A DNA stretch of 64,000 bases from Atopobium sp. oral taxon 810 str. F0209 (lineage in GTDB: Bacteria; Actinomycetota; Coriobacteriia; Coriobacteriales; Atopobiaceae): assembly GCF_000466405.1 (NCBI RefSeq), contig NZ_KE952949.1:181773-245772 (forward strand), read 5' to 3'. Position numbers and translations under genes: made by a program. Below are positions 53,092-62,580 of this stretch, piece by piece (position 1 is the first letter of the stretch; the number at the start of each line of letters is the position of its first letter). Below the pieces are notes generated by a model, which saw only the letters and a list, made by a program, of their open reading frames with translations, was not told the DNA's origin and made no database searches.

Positions 53092-54311
53092 GCTGGGATA
53101 AGCGTTTACACGAAGACGGTTTTGAGGCTATTTACCTGCATATACCCTTCTGTATAAAGAAATGTGCCTATTGTGATTTTTATTCACTTGCAACGCCGCA
53201 CCATGCAGCTGTGATGCAGGACTACCTTGATGCTTTAATTGCAGACCTACACCGCGCGGCAACGGCTGGCTTGCTTGAGCATAGTCGGTGGGCCTATATA
53301 GGTGGCGGTACACCTTCGATGTTAGGTGATGGTTTAGTGCAGCTGGTATCTGAACTTCGCCAAAGCTGTCCTGAGCTATGTGAACTCAGTAGCGAGGCAA
53401 ACCCTGAGTCACTCTCGGCGGGACTTGTGTCAAAACTCAAGGAAGCAGGTCTTACTCGTCTTTCGGTGGGTGTACAGTCGTGCAATGACAAAGAGCTTAA
53501 AGCCTTGGGGCGCGTACATGATGCAGCCTGTGCAGAGCTGTGGGTAAAAGAGGCGGTTGCGGCAGGTCTTGATGTCTCGTGCGATTTGATGTGCGCAATA
53601 CCCTTGCAGACTGCTCAAAGTTGGAAAGATAGTCTCGACAAGCTTATTTCTTGGGGACCGACCCACATCAGTGTATATCCACTCCAAATTGAAGAGGGAA
53701 CTGAGCTTGCCTACAGATTAGGCGACGAGAATCCAGCTTGGAACGATTCTGATGTCCAAGCAGAACGTATGAGCTATGCAGCTGATAAGTTGAGTTCAGT
53801 GGGTTTTGAGCGTTATGAGGTGGCAAGTTTTGCCAAAAATCATAAGTTTTGTCAGCACAACCTCAGCTATTGGCAAGGACGTAGTTATTTGGGTTTGGGG
53901 AAAAGTGCTGCAGGTATGATGACGGCCGAATTGTACGGGTGCATGCGGGTACAAGGCTATGCTCTACCTAAACTTGAGGATTCTTTTAAGCGCATCCGTA
54001 CAAAGCGGACAGGTGATAAGCTTGAACTCGAATTTTTGACAGAGCGTCAAGCTTGTGCAGAAGACTTAATGCTGAGCGCCCGCTTGGTTGAGGGGATTTC
54101 AGCCGATCAGCTTGACTATGCTCAGTCGATTTTGGGAAAAGCAAGACTTGAGAGACAGATAGAGCAACTCATCAAACGGGGGCTTTTGCAGTCAAAAGGA
54201 CAATGCGTGGTGCCTACCCAGCAAGGTTGGCTCTTAGGTAATGAATTGTTTGAGATGCTTTGGTCGCTTGCGCCTGAGTTTGAGACCAAAACTTTGGAGG
54301 TTACATTATGA
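53088..54311 (+). CDS. hemW: Radical SAM protein HemW (HemN-like)
   Basis: A 407-residue radical SAM protein, now regarded as a heme chaperone rather than coproporphyrinogen dehydrogenase. The cluster motif is CIKKCAYC (C22/C26/C29); GGGTPSML and SVGVQSCNDKELKALGR follow. The HNLSYWQG segment is characteristic of HemW. ATGA overlaps join it to dus and to the following CPBP gene. Confidence 0.9.
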   Translation: MSWDKRLHEDGFEAIYLHIPFCIKKCAYCDFYSLATPHHAAVMQDYLDALIADLHRAATAGLLEHSRWAYIGGGTPSMLGDGLVQLVSELRQSCPELCELSSEANPESLSAGLVSKLKEAGLTRLSVGVQSCNDKELKALGRVHDAACAELWVKEAVAAGLDVSCDLMCAIPLQTAQSWKDSLDKLISWGPTHISVYPLQIEEGTELAYRLGDENPAWNDSDVQAERMSYAADKLSSVGFERYEVASFAKNHKFCQHNLSYWQGRSYLGLGKSAAGMMTAELYGCMRVQGYALPKLEDSFKRIRTKRTGDKLELEFLTERQACAEDLMLSARLVEGISADQLDYAQSILGKARLERQIEQLIKRGLLQSKGQCVVPTQQGWLLGNELFEMLWSLAPEFETKTLEVTL

Positions 54312-55321
54312 GTGAAGCAATGCCGCCAGTTCCCACTGGCTTTGTCCCCATAACTGATAGTGACACGAGTACATCCTTACAACAAACTTCCCAATCAACA
54401 GCCTCTCAGCCGCAGGAAAAGATTATTCATGGGGGCTTTCGTTGGTTGCTGATGATTGCTCTTGTCTGTCTTGGTGGCTATCTAGGGATTCAAATCCTAG
54501 CAACTGTTATTTTTATGTTGACGGCATTTATTGCACAGTTAAACCTGCCTCAAAATACGCTGATTGAGTATTCACTTTTGCTCGCGCAGCTAACAACAGT
54601 GGTCATCGGTCTTCCCCTCTACCGTTATTTGCGTCTTATTAACTCGCGTCGTCCAATTGTGTTTAAAGATAAAAAGACTTGGCTGGATAGCGTGCTTGCT
54701 CGTAAAGATTGGCAGGGGAGTGTCAGCAAAAAAATCATTGATGTGATTTCTATCATCGTTATCGGCATAGCATTGCAGCTTGTTATTTCTGCTGCCCTTA
54801 CCCTGATTGAGCCTTTTATCCCAAAGCTGATGGGTGAATACAGTGAACTTATGGAGCAGGTATTTGATACCAACTGGACATCAATTATTGCTCTGGTGGT
54901 AATGGCACCCATTAGTGAAGAGATTTTCTTTCGTGGTGTTGCCCTTGAGTATGCTCGTCGTTCTAGTACCAAACTCTGGTTTGTTGTTGTGGCGCAAGCT
55001 TTAGCCTTTGGTATTGCTCATGGCAATCTTGTGCAAGGGACCTATGCTTTTGTAGTAGGTGCGGTGCTTGGTCTTATCTGTCTGAGAGTTGGAGGACTTC
55101 CCACCTCAATAATCGGACACTTTGCAGTAAATGCTTCTTCGTTTTTTGTAGGCTATTTCCTTAATCCCGCTATGCGTCTTGGCGAAAAATATCTAGGCGG
55201 CGGTGATATTGGCCTTATGTTGATTCTGCTTGTATTTGCGGCTGTAGGTATTGTGTCTTATCGCGTTCTTGTAAAGAGGTCAGCTCAAGATCAACAGACC
55301 CCTCTAAAACTTGATATTTGA
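54308..55321 (+). CDS. CPBP family intramembrane glutamic endopeptidase
   Basis: A 337-residue polytopic membrane protease (CAAX/bacteriocin-processing family). After a Ser/Thr/Gln-rich cytoplasmic N-terminus (1-45) there are about eight membrane segments. Catalytic motifs: PISEEIFFRG (EExxxR), FGIAHGN and IGHFAVNA. Substrates are unknown. Coupled to hemW by ATGA. Confidence 0.87.
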   Translation: MSEAMPPVPTGFVPITDSDTSTSLQQTSQSTASQPQEKIIHGGFRWLLMIALVCLGGYLGIQILATVIFMLTAFIAQLNLPQNTLIEYSLLLAQLTTVVIGLPLYRYLRLINSRRPIVFKDKKTWLDSVLARKDWQGSVSKKIIDVISIIVIGIALQLVISAALTLIEPFIPKLMGEYSELMEQVFDTNWTSIIALVVMAPISEEIFFRGVALEYARRSSTKLWFVVVAQALAFGIAHGNLVQGTYAFVVGAVLGLICLRVGGLPTSIIGHFAVNASSFFVGYFLNPAMRLGEKYLGGGDIGLMLILLVFAAVGIVSYRVLVKRSAQDQQTPLKLDI

Positions 55322-55376
55322 GGTGGGAAAGTCATGGTAGAACCTATAGAGCATGGCGAGCTTGGGTATGCGTGCG

Positions 55377-55415
55377 TATACTAAGGGTCTCTGTGTATGT
55401 GCTTTGGGCACATAC
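55377..55415 (+). promoter_or_regulatory. Possible -10 and leader hairpin before the VOC gene
   Basis: TATACT (55377-55382) is a good -10 match without a clear -35. It is followed by a perfect 8-bp hairpin GTATGTGC/GCACATAC (55395-55402, 55408-55415) within the presumed leader, 23 bases before the ATG. Confidence 0.35.
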
Positions 55416-55438
55416 TGCAAACTTTCGGAGGGGTAGCT

Positions 55439-55840
55439 ATGGCTGAGAATCTGCAAAAAAATGATGTGACGTCGGAAGATCCCGTTGAGCTCTTTGGTCT
55501 ACGTATTGCACACGTGGGTATTAATGCCGCCGACGATGCAGAGGCAGAAGAAATTGCCAGCCAGTTTGATGCTCTGATGGGGCTGCCCCGTAATGTTTTG
55601 GCTCCTGTGTCAGTATTTGCAGGCACATTGATTGAGATTATGAAGGGCGTAGGGCGTGGTGAACGCGGCCATATTGGTTTTCATGTTGATGATATTCCCG
55701 CTGCTGAACGTTGGTTTGCTCAGCGAGGTTTTGAAATTAACGAGTCAAGCCGTGCGCTAAATCCCGATGGCAGCACTCATCTGGTGTATTTCAAGCAAGA
55801 AATTGCTGGTTTTGCAATCCACCTCACTGATGACGAGTAA
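55439..55840 (+). CDS. VOC (glyoxalase-like) family protein
   Basis: A 133-residue protein with the paired beta-alpha-beta-beta-beta fold of the vicinal oxygen chelate superfamily: RIAHVGINAADDAEAE and GHIGFHVDDIPAAERWFAQRGF mark the two modules. Substrate is not predictable; methylmalonyl-CoA epimerase-like and lyase-like relatives exist. The ATG at 55439 has CGGAGGGG upstream. Confidence 0.75.
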   Translation: MAENLQKNDVTSEDPVELFGLRIAHVGINAADDAEAEEIASQFDALMGLPRNVLAPVSVFAGTLIEIMKGVGRGERGHIGFHVDDIPAAERWFAQRGFEINESSRALNPDGSTHLVYFKQEIAGFAIHLTDDE

Positions 55841-55885
55841 GACAGCAGCCGTATTTTGGCGGCTCAAGACAGGACGAGTACTACT

Positions 55886-57877
55886 TTGATAGCTCTTGCA
55901 GATAAAATTTCAAAATCTTTTGGTGGGCGTGTGCTCTATTCGGGAGCAACGTTGCAGCTTAATGCTGGCGAGCGGTGGGCCTTGGTAGGCCCTAACGGTG
56001 CCGGTAAGACTACCTTGCTCAAGATTGTTATGGGTCAAGAAGTACCTGATGAGGGTACGGTAAGTTTTGCTCGCGATGTACGCGTTGGTTATCTTGAACA
56101 GGAAACCAAGCTTGATGGTGGTAAAAGTGCATTGCGTGAAGTTACTGACTCTGCAGAAGAGATTCGTGCTCTCGAGCGTCAAAATAAGGAGTTAGAAAAA
56201 CAGATTTCGCTTTGTGGTGCTGGCCCCGAGTTGGATGTTTTGCTTGAGCGCTATGCAGCAAGTCAGGATCGTTTTGAGCGTCTAGGTGGCTATGAATTGG
56301 AGAGCCGTGCCCGTGCAATTTTGGGTGGACTAGGTTTTCCCGTGGAAGATTTTGATAAGCCTGCAGATGAGTTTTCGGGTGGTTGGCAGATGCGCATTGC
56401 ATTATCCAAGCTACTGTTGCGCCATCCCGATTTGCTTTTGCTTGACGAGCCAACCAATCATTTAGATCTTGAGAGCGTTCAGTGGCTAGAACAATTTATT
56501 GCAGGCTATGATGGCGCGGTGCTTTTAGTGTCCCATGATCGTAGTTTTATGGATGCCTGTGTATCCCATGTTGCATCCCTTGAAAACCGCCACCTTTATA
56601 CCTATACAGGTAACTATTCTGGTTACCTGCACCAGCGTGAGGATAATTTGTTGCAATTGCGTGCCAAGCGTGCGGCGCAGGAGCGCGATATTGCTCACAT
56701 GCAGGTGTTCATTGATAAATTTCGTTACAAACCTACCAAGGCAAAGCAGGTTCAAGAACGTATTCGCCGTGTTGAGCAGATTCGGTCTGAGCTGGTTGTG
56801 TTGCCCGAGCAGGCTCATAAGGTGCACTTCCGTTTTCCTGAGCCACCGCGTACGGGTGACCTAGTTGTCAAACTCACAGATATTGCAAAATCTTTTGGGG
56901 CTCACCATGTGTATGGTGATGTCAATTTGAGTCTCTATCGTGGAGATCATGTTGCACTCGTTGGTCCTAATGGTGCTGGTAAATCCACGCTTATGAAGCT
57001 TATTTTGGGGCTTGAAGCGCCAAGCGCTGGTAGCATTGAGTTAGGACAAAATGTTAGTACTGCTTACTACGCTCAGCATCAGCTAGAAAGCCTGAACGAG
57101 AGTAATACGGTACTTGCAGAGATGGACACCGTGGCTCCTGGTTGGACAAGTTCTGAAGAGCGTAAGTTGCTTGGTGCCTTTCTCTTTCATGGTGATGATG
57201 TTGACAAGCATGTATCAGTGCTTTCTGGTGGTGAGAAGGCACGCCTTGCTTTGGCAAAAATGCTCGTGGCTCCCGATCCTCTGCTGTGCTTGGATGAGCC
57301 AACTAATCATTTGGATATTGATTCGGTTGATGTGCTTGAAAGTGCACTTGTATCCTTTGCAGGTACCATCGTACTTATTAGCCATGATGAGCATTTAGTG
57401 CGAGCGGTAGCAAACAAAGTCATTGATGTGCGTGACCACAAGGTTACACTCTACGATGGTGACTACGAATACTTTGAGTTTAAGCGCGCTGAGCTGGCTG
57501 CTCGCGCTGCTAACCAATCGGCTGCAACAGTTGTTCAGACAAAGGTAGAAACCAAGGCTGCAGCTGAAGTACCACAAATACCTGGCCGCAACGTCAAGAC
57601 GCGCGAGCAGCGTCGTGCTGAAGCAGAGGCACGTCAGGCTACAAGCAAAGCACTTCGTTCCACAAAAAAACGTCTCGCAGAAGTTGAGGCAGCGCTTAAG
57701 CCTGCACAATCCCGCTATGAACAACTGATGAAACTTATGGCAAGTGAAGAGCTCTATGCAGATGCCACCAAGTTTGATCAGGCTATGAAGGAATACGAGG
57801 CACTCTCAAAGAAGATCCCCCTGTTGGAAGAAGAGTGGCTTGAGCTTTCCACCGAAATAGAGGAGGCGTCTATATGA
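55886..57877 (+). CDS. ABC-F family ATPase (Uup/EttA-like)
   Basis: A 663-residue cytoplasmic tandem-ABC protein without membrane domains, of the ribosome-acting ABC-F class. First [38 protein letters not shown]. Linker (about 245-310) of the P-site tRNA interaction type. Second [39 protein letters not shown] charged C-terminal coiled coil (about 570-663) resembles Uup. The TTG at 55886 has AGGACGAG 7 bases upstream; an in-frame TTG at 55856 has none. It overlaps the M50 gene by 4 bases. Confidence 0.88.
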   Translation: MIALADKISKSFGGRVLYSGATLQLNAGERWALVGPNGAGKTTLLKIVMGQEVPDEGTVSFARDVRVGYLEQETKLDGGKSALREVTDSAEEIRALERQNKELEKQISLCGAGPELDVLLERYAASQDRFERLGGYELESRARAILGGLGFPVEDFDKPADEFSGGWQMRIALSKLLLRHPDLLLLDEPTNHLDLESVQWLEQFIAGYDGAVLLVSHDRSFMDACVSHVASLENRHLYTYTGNYSGYLHQREDNLLQLRAKRAAQERDIAHMQVFIDKFRYKPTKAKQVQERIRRVEQIRSELVVLPEQAHKVHFRFPEPPRTGDLVVKLTDIAKSFGAHHVYGDVNLSLYRGDHVALVGPNGAGKSTLMKLILGLEAPSAGSIELGQNVSTAYYAQHQLESLNESNTVLAEMDTVAPGWTSSEERKLLGAFLFHGDDVDKHVSVLSGGEKARLALAKMLVAPDPLLCLDEPTNHLDIDSVDVLESALVSFAGTIVLISHDEHLVRAVANKVIDVRDHKVTLYDGDYEYFEFKRAELAARAANQSAATVVQTKVETKAAAEVPQIPGRNVKTREQRRAEAEARQATSKALRSTKKRLAEVEAALKPAQSRYEQLMKLMASEELYADATKFDQAMKEYEALSKKIPLLEEEWLELSTEIEEASI

Positions 57878-58569
57878 GTACGGCGTACGCCCAGTTTACA
57901 AAGATCATAGTCATTGTTATTTCCGTGGCGATAGTAATGATTTCTGCCACTTTGCATGAGATTTCCCATGGCTATGCTGCTTATAAACTAGGTGATCCTA
58001 CGGCGAAATTGCAGGGACGTCTCACACTTAACCCGCTTGCTCATATCGATCCTATTGGCTCATTTGCTTTGCCGCTTGTCTTGGCACTTGCACACGGCCC
58101 CATTTTTGCATTTGCAAAGCCTGTACCTTATAACCCGCGCTTTCTAAAAAATCCTCAGAGAGACGAGCTGTTAGTCGCTCTTGCAGGACCTATGTGTAAT
58201 CTAATTCTTGCGCTTATCGGTGCCGGTTTGTGTCATTTAATTTTTCCTCATGTGATTTGGGCTGATTATCTAACGAGTCAAGGCTGGAGCTATTGGGTAG
58301 TTACTGTTTTATTGAATTTTTGCTACATCAATTTGGTGCTTTGCTTTTTTAATTTGATTCCCTTGCCCCCACTGGATGGTTCAAAGATTGTGTCACCTTT
58401 CCTTAAGGGTGAAGCTCGACTGTGGTACTACAAAATCGAGCGCTACTCTATGCCTGTATTGCTTGTCCTGCTTTTTTTGCTGCCAAGCTGGCTTAATATT
58501 GATCCCATATCTTCTTATCTCAATTTGACTGCAGGACGTTTATTTGACTTTTTGTTGATGGGTCTGTGA
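57874..58569 (+). CDS. Site-2 protease-like M50 metalloprotease
   Basis: A 231-residue intramembrane zinc protease. HEISH at 28-32 gives HExxH in the first long helix, followed by [22 protein letters not shown]; the third ligand lies in [10 protein letters not shown]. Small, without PDZ, and placed directly before scpA in an overlapping operon, as in many Gram-positive bacteria. Its substrates are unknown. Confidence 0.85.
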   Translation: MSTAYAQFTKIIVIVISVAIVMISATLHEISHGYAAYKLGDPTAKLQGRLTLNPLAHIDPIGSFALPLVLALAHGPIFAFAKPVPYNPRFLKNPQRDELLVALAGPMCNLILALIGAGLCHLIFPHVIWADYLTSQGWSYWVVTVLLNFCYINLVLCFFNLIPLPPLDGSKIVSPFLKGEARLWYYKIERYSMPVLLVLLFLLPSWLNIDPISSYLNLTAGRLFDFLLMGL

Positions 58570-59381
58570 TGTCATACCGGATTCGTACCCAAGCATATTC
58601 AGGACCCTTTGATCTGCTACTGCAACTAGTAAGTAGACAAAAGCTTGATGTCGGCGCTATCTCGGTAGCTGAGGTTGCCGATCAATATCTGGCAGAAGTC
58701 GAGTCAATGGGCTCGATGGATTTGGATGTCGCTAGCGATTTTGTGTTGGTGGCTGCCACCTTACTTGATCTTAAAGCGGCCGCTCTCATTCCTGAGGATT
58801 TTGGAAAAAAACGTGCTACGTCAAGCGAAGATGATGACGATGATGAATTTTCAGGTCTTACACCCGAGGCTGCTCGCGAAGTTTTGATTGCTCGCCTGAT
58901 TGCATACAAACAGTTTCGTAATGCCGCTGCCGCTCTTGTTTCTCGTCAAGAGACTGAGGCATTGATGGAGCCACGTACAGCAGGTCCCGATCCTGATTTT
59001 CTTGGTTTGATGCCTGATTATCTTGAAGGCATTACACTTAGGTCACTTGCAGTTATCTGCGCGGATCTCGATAGTCGTCGCGAAGCAGTTCTTTTGGAAG
59101 CAGAACATGTGGCTCCCAAGCGCCTACCCTTGGCTTTGACTGTGGCTGCAGTAGATCGTATGGTACGCACACGCACACAGGTGCGTTTTTCTGAGTTGAT
59201 TGAGGGTAAGCGTACGCCCGAGTCTGTTGTTGCGGCTTTTCTTGCCATGCTGGAGCTGGCTGGTCGTGGTGCTGTGACGCTCAGCCAGAATGAGCCTTTT
59301 GGTGATATTGAGGTAAATCATGTTGAGGGAGCTCCTGCTTTTGATGCAAATGCAGACCTTTCGAGCGTGGGTGAGGAGTAG
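58569..59381 (+). CDS. scpA: Segregation and condensation protein A
   Basis: A 270-residue kleisin that bridges the SMC dimer in chromosome condensation. YSGPFDLLLQLVSRQKLDV at the N-terminus binds SMC; an acidic middle (SSEDDDDDEFSG) and a C-terminal winged helix (LELAGRGAVTLSQ) follow. The ATG overlaps the preceding TGA (TGATG). Confidence 0.93.
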   Translation: MSYRIRTQAYSGPFDLLLQLVSRQKLDVGAISVAEVADQYLAEVESMGSMDLDVASDFVLVAATLLDLKAAALIPEDFGKKRATSSEDDDDDEFSGLTPEAAREVLIARLIAYKQFRNAAAALVSRQETEALMEPRTAGPDPDFLGLMPDYLEGITLRSLAVICADLDSRREAVLLEAEHVAPKRLPLALTVAAVDRMVRTRTQVRFSELIEGKRTPESVVAAFLAMLELAGRGAVTLSQNEPFGDIEVNHVEGAPAFDANADLSSVGEE

Positions 59382-59383
59382 GG

Positions 59384-60121
59384 ATGTCTGATTTTGAACG
59401 TTTGAGCAATCAGTCGCTCAAAGGTGCTCTCGAAGCACTGCTCTTAGTGTCTTCTGAGGCAGTTTCTGCTCTTGACCTTGCCAAAGCTGCCGGCTCAACA
59501 CCGGGAGAGACTTCTGCCACTCTCGCTGAACTTGCGGCTGAGTATGCCGATACCAATCGTGGCATCCAGCTCCGTGAAGTTGCTGGTGGTTGGCGCTTTT
59601 TTACCCATCCCTCCTATCATGATCAAGTTGAGGCCTATGTGCTTTCGTGGGACAAATCTCGTCTGTCCCAGGCTGCTCTTGAGGCCTTAGCAGTCATTGC
59701 TTATCACCAGCCAGTAACTCGTGAGGGTGTGCGCGCGGTGCGCGGTGTCAACTCCGATGGTGTTATTGCCTCTTTGGTAGAGAAGGGCTTGGTGCGTGAG
59801 GTGGGGCGTGACCGTGTTCGTGGTCAGGCGATTGTGTATGGTACTACCCGCGCTTTTCTTGAGCGTTTTGGTTTGAAATCGTTGCGCGATTTGCCTCCTC
59901 TGGAGGATTTTGCTCCTGATGAGGAGTCACGCCAGTTTATTCGCGAGCGTCTTTCGGGTGCAAGCCTCGGATCTACTCTTGATGAAACTACAGAAGAGCT
60001 TGAAGCTGAGCGTGATTTACTTGATACCAACTACGATGTAGATGATTTGTCTGATGAAGAAGTTTCTTTTGCTCAAGTGGAGCCAAAAGTTGCAGTTGAA
60101 AGCGATAGCGCAGATGAATGA
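59384..60121 (+). CDS. scpB: Segregation and condensation protein B
   Basis: A 245-residue winged-helix partner of ScpA in the SMC complex. KGALEALLLVSSEAVSALDLA, QAALEALAVIAYHQPVTREGVRAVRGV and the YGTTRAFLERFGLKSL segment are diagnostic. An acidic tail of about 50 residues ends the protein. Two bases after scpA; overlaps rluB by 8. Confidence 0.95.
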   Translation: MSDFERLSNQSLKGALEALLLVSSEAVSALDLAKAAGSTPGETSATLAELAAEYADTNRGIQLREVAGGWRFFTHPSYHDQVEAYVLSWDKSRLSQAALEALAVIAYHQPVTREGVRAVRGVNSDGVIASLVEKGLVREVGRDRVRGQAIVYGTTRAFLERFGLKSLRDLPPLEDFAPDEESRQFIRERLSGASLGSTLDETTEELEAERDLLDTNYDVDDLSDEEVSFAQVEPKVAVESDSADE

Positions 60122-60914
60122 GACTTCACATCAGACAGATGAGCGTATGGTTCCTTTACGGCTGCAGCGTTTCTTAGCACGAGCAGGTGTTGCGAGCCGT
60201 CGTAAGTCCGAGGATTTGATGACAGCTGGTCGCGTATGCGTTAACGGTGTTGTGGTAAAGGAGTTAGGTAGCAAGGTAGATCCACTGGTAGATGAGGTTA
60301 CGGTTGATAACAAAAGGGTTCATTTTGCAGATGGTCCCGTGTATTTGATGCTCTACAAACCTCAAGGCTATGTCACTACGATGAACGATCCTCAAGGTCG
60401 TCGTTGTGTTGCTTCTTTGGTGCCAACCAAGCTTTATCCAGGCCTTTTTCCTGTGGGGAGATTGGATACAGATACTACAGGATTGCTCTTTTTTACCACC
60501 AGTGGTGATATGGGACAGGCTTTGCTCCATCCTTCAAAGCATGTGGATAAACACTATATTGCTCTTGTCAAAGGTGTGCCATCGCAGGCTGAGCTTAAAC
60601 GCTTGCGCAAGGGCGTGCCACTTGACGATAGGATTTCTGCTCCAGCAGAGGTAGAATTACTTCCTGTTGATACTTCTGAGGCACAAGCAGTGATTCCGCA
60701 GGGTTTACCGAGAGGCACTTCTCTTGTTGGACTTACGATTCATGAAGGCAAAAAGCATCAGGTTAAGCGTATGCTGTCCTTTATCGGACATGAGGTTCTA
60801 GCTTTGCACCGTGATAGTTTTGGACCTTTGCACTTGGTGGATATCAAACCGGGACAGTGGCGTTTGCTTACGCAGCAAGAGCAGTACGCTATTGAGCAGG
60901 CTGCGGGTTTATAG
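60114..60914 (+). CDS. rluB: RluB/RsuA-family pseudouridine synthase
   Basis: A 266-residue rRNA pseudouridine synthase. The S4 domain (LRLQRFLARAGVASRRKSEDLM) is followed by the catalytic core VGRLDTDTTGLLFFTTSGDMG (Asp nucleophile) and HEGKKHQVKRMLSFIGHEV. The scpA-scpB-rluB order is common. The ATG at 60114 overlaps the scpB stop; longer in-frame versions lie within scpB. Confidence 0.9.
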   Translation: MNETSHQTDERMVPLRLQRFLARAGVASRRKSEDLMTAGRVCVNGVVVKELGSKVDPLVDEVTVDNKRVHFADGPVYLMLYKPQGYVTTMNDPQGRRCVASLVPTKLYPGLFPVGRLDTDTTGLLFFTTSGDMGQALLHPSKHVDKHYIALVKGVPSQAELKRLRKGVPLDDRISAPAEVELLPVDTSEAQAVIPQGLPRGTSLVGLTIHEGKKHQVKRMLSFIGHEVLALHRDSFGPLHLVDIKPGQWRLLTQQEQYAIEQAAGL

Positions 60915-60986
60915 GGGCGCCGTGCAGGATAGGATTAATATTTCTGCTAGCATCAATCTTTTAGCACGCAGCATGAGAGGAAAAGC

Positions 60987-62531
60987 ATGAGAGTTGCCAT
61001 TGATGGCCCGGCAGGCTCGGGCAAGTCAACCGTCGCACGAGCAGTTGCTGAGCGCTGTGGCCTTACGTATTTGGACACAGGTGCGATGTATCGCGCGGTT
61101 ACTTGGAAGTGTCTCGTTAATGGCGTGCCTGTAGATGATGTCAAACGTGTTGCTCACCTAGCTCAGACTATCTCAATTGAATTTGGTCTTGATGATAGGG
61201 GACAGACCGTTTATGTTGATGGCGCTGATGTAACTGCTGCTATCCGTACTCCTGGTGTCGATCGCAATGTCTCTGCAGTTTCTGCAATCCCTGCAGTTCG
61301 CGAAGCGATGGTTGCCCGTCAGCGTGAATTAGGTGCAACAGGTGATGTGGTAGCTGAAGGTCGCGATATTGGTACGGTTGTTTTTCCAGCTGCAGAGGTC
61401 AAAGTATTTTTGACTGCTGATGCCGCTGCTCGTGCCCATCGTCGTACTATGCAGCGTGAGGGTCTCGATGCTGCCGTAGATGCTGGCGCGACTGCCAATG
61501 CAGAAGAAGAAAAACAGGTGCTGAATGATATCTTGCGTCGAGATCAACTGGACTCCACACGTGAAGTAGCACCGCTTCGTCCAGCTGAGGGAGCTTGCCA
61601 CATCGATTCATCAACTCTTACGGTAGAAGAAGTCGTGGCACGTGTGGTTGCGCTGATTGATGATGTGCGGACGACACAGTCTGGTATAAAGGACGAATTT
61701 GTCCCTTTTGTTAAAGGCGGTGAACAAAAAACCGCTGAAGTCACGTCTCAATCTATAAAGTCTGTTGCTCACAAATCGTCAATTGTTCATGAAAAAGCGG
61801 AGCCTTTGCGCGCTTTTGCAGGTAATAGTTTTGATGATTACCGAGATCATGCTATGTGCGAATATCCGCGACCTGCAAAGCTCCTCATTGGTTTTGTGGT
61901 GGGCGTTGTGGGCTTTGTGACCAAGCTGTTGTGGCCTTGGACATTTGAGGATGGTGAAAAGCTTTGGGCCAACCGTAAGGGTCGTGTTATCATTATGAAT
62001 CACGTCTCAATGTTGGAGCCAGTTGCAGCCTATGTCACTTTGTATGTGCATGGTATTCGATGCCGTTTTATCTACAAGAGTGAGTTTGATAAAAATAAAT
62101 TAATGAGCTGGTTGCTTTCAAGAGCGGGTGGTATTCCCGTAGAGCGAGGTACAGCAGATCTTAAGGCAGTGCGCCGAGCTGAGCGTGCACTCAAGCGCGG
62201 TGAATGTGTTGTGGTTTATCCTGAGGGTACACGCATTCGCAGTGACGAGGAACCCATTGAGATTCATGGTGGCTTTGCCTTGATGGCACAGTTGGGTAAG
62301 GCAGATGTGCAGCCCACAGCCGTAGTTGGGGCGCGCCAAATTACCCCTCAAGGCACTCATTTCAAACGTCTCTTTTGGCGTGTCTTCTTCAAAGTAGGCG
62401 ATCCTATTTCTTTTGCGGATATTCCTGCTAAAGGTCGTAAGGCAAAGGCACGTGAGATGGAGCGCATTGCTATGGAGCGAGTCTATGCGCTGCGAGATGA
62501 ACTGCGAGCCAAGCACCCAGGCAAAGAATAG
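60987..62531 (+). CDS. Cytidylate kinase fused to PlsC-like acyltransferase
   Basis: A 514-residue fusion. Residues 1-225 are a complete cytidylate kinase (DGPAGSGKSTV, DTGAMYRAVTWK, AEGRDIGTVVFP) making CDP/dCDP. After a linker and a membrane-associating helix (about 294-312) residues 310-514 form a 1-acylglycerol-3-phosphate acyltransferase domain: NHVSMLEP, GGIPVERGTAD and YPEGTRIRSD. The catalytic HX4D box reads H339-x4-E344, Glu for Asp. No stop or ribosome site interrupts the join. In other bacteria cmk, plsC and ispH are separate neighbours, and ispH follows here. Confidence 0.9.
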   Translation: MRVAIDGPAGSGKSTVARAVAERCGLTYLDTGAMYRAVTWKCLVNGVPVDDVKRVAHLAQTISIEFGLDDRGQTVYVDGADVTAAIRTPGVDRNVSAVSAIPAVREAMVARQRELGATGDVVAEGRDIGTVVFPAAEVKVFLTADAAARAHRRTMQREGLDAAVDAGATANAEEEKQVLNDILRRDQLDSTREVAPLRPAEGACHIDSSTLTVEEVVARVVALIDDVRTTQSGIKDEFVPFVKGGEQKTAEVTSQSIKSVAHKSSIVHEKAEPLRAFAGNSFDDYRDHAMCEYPRPAKLLIGFVVGVVGFVTKLLWPWTFEDGEKLWANRKGRVIIMNHVSMLEPVAAYVTLYVHGIRCRFIYKSEFDKNKLMSWLLSRAGGIPVERGTADLKAVRRAERALKRGECVVVYPEGTRIRSDEEPIEIHGGFALMAQLGKADVQPTAVVGARQITPQGTHFKRLFWRVFFKVGDPISFADIPAKGRKAKAREMERIAMERVYALRDELRAKHPGKE

Positions 62532-62580
62532 AGAGTAAGACCTCTGCAGTCTTGTGGCTAGCCTGAAAGGAGCTCTATAG

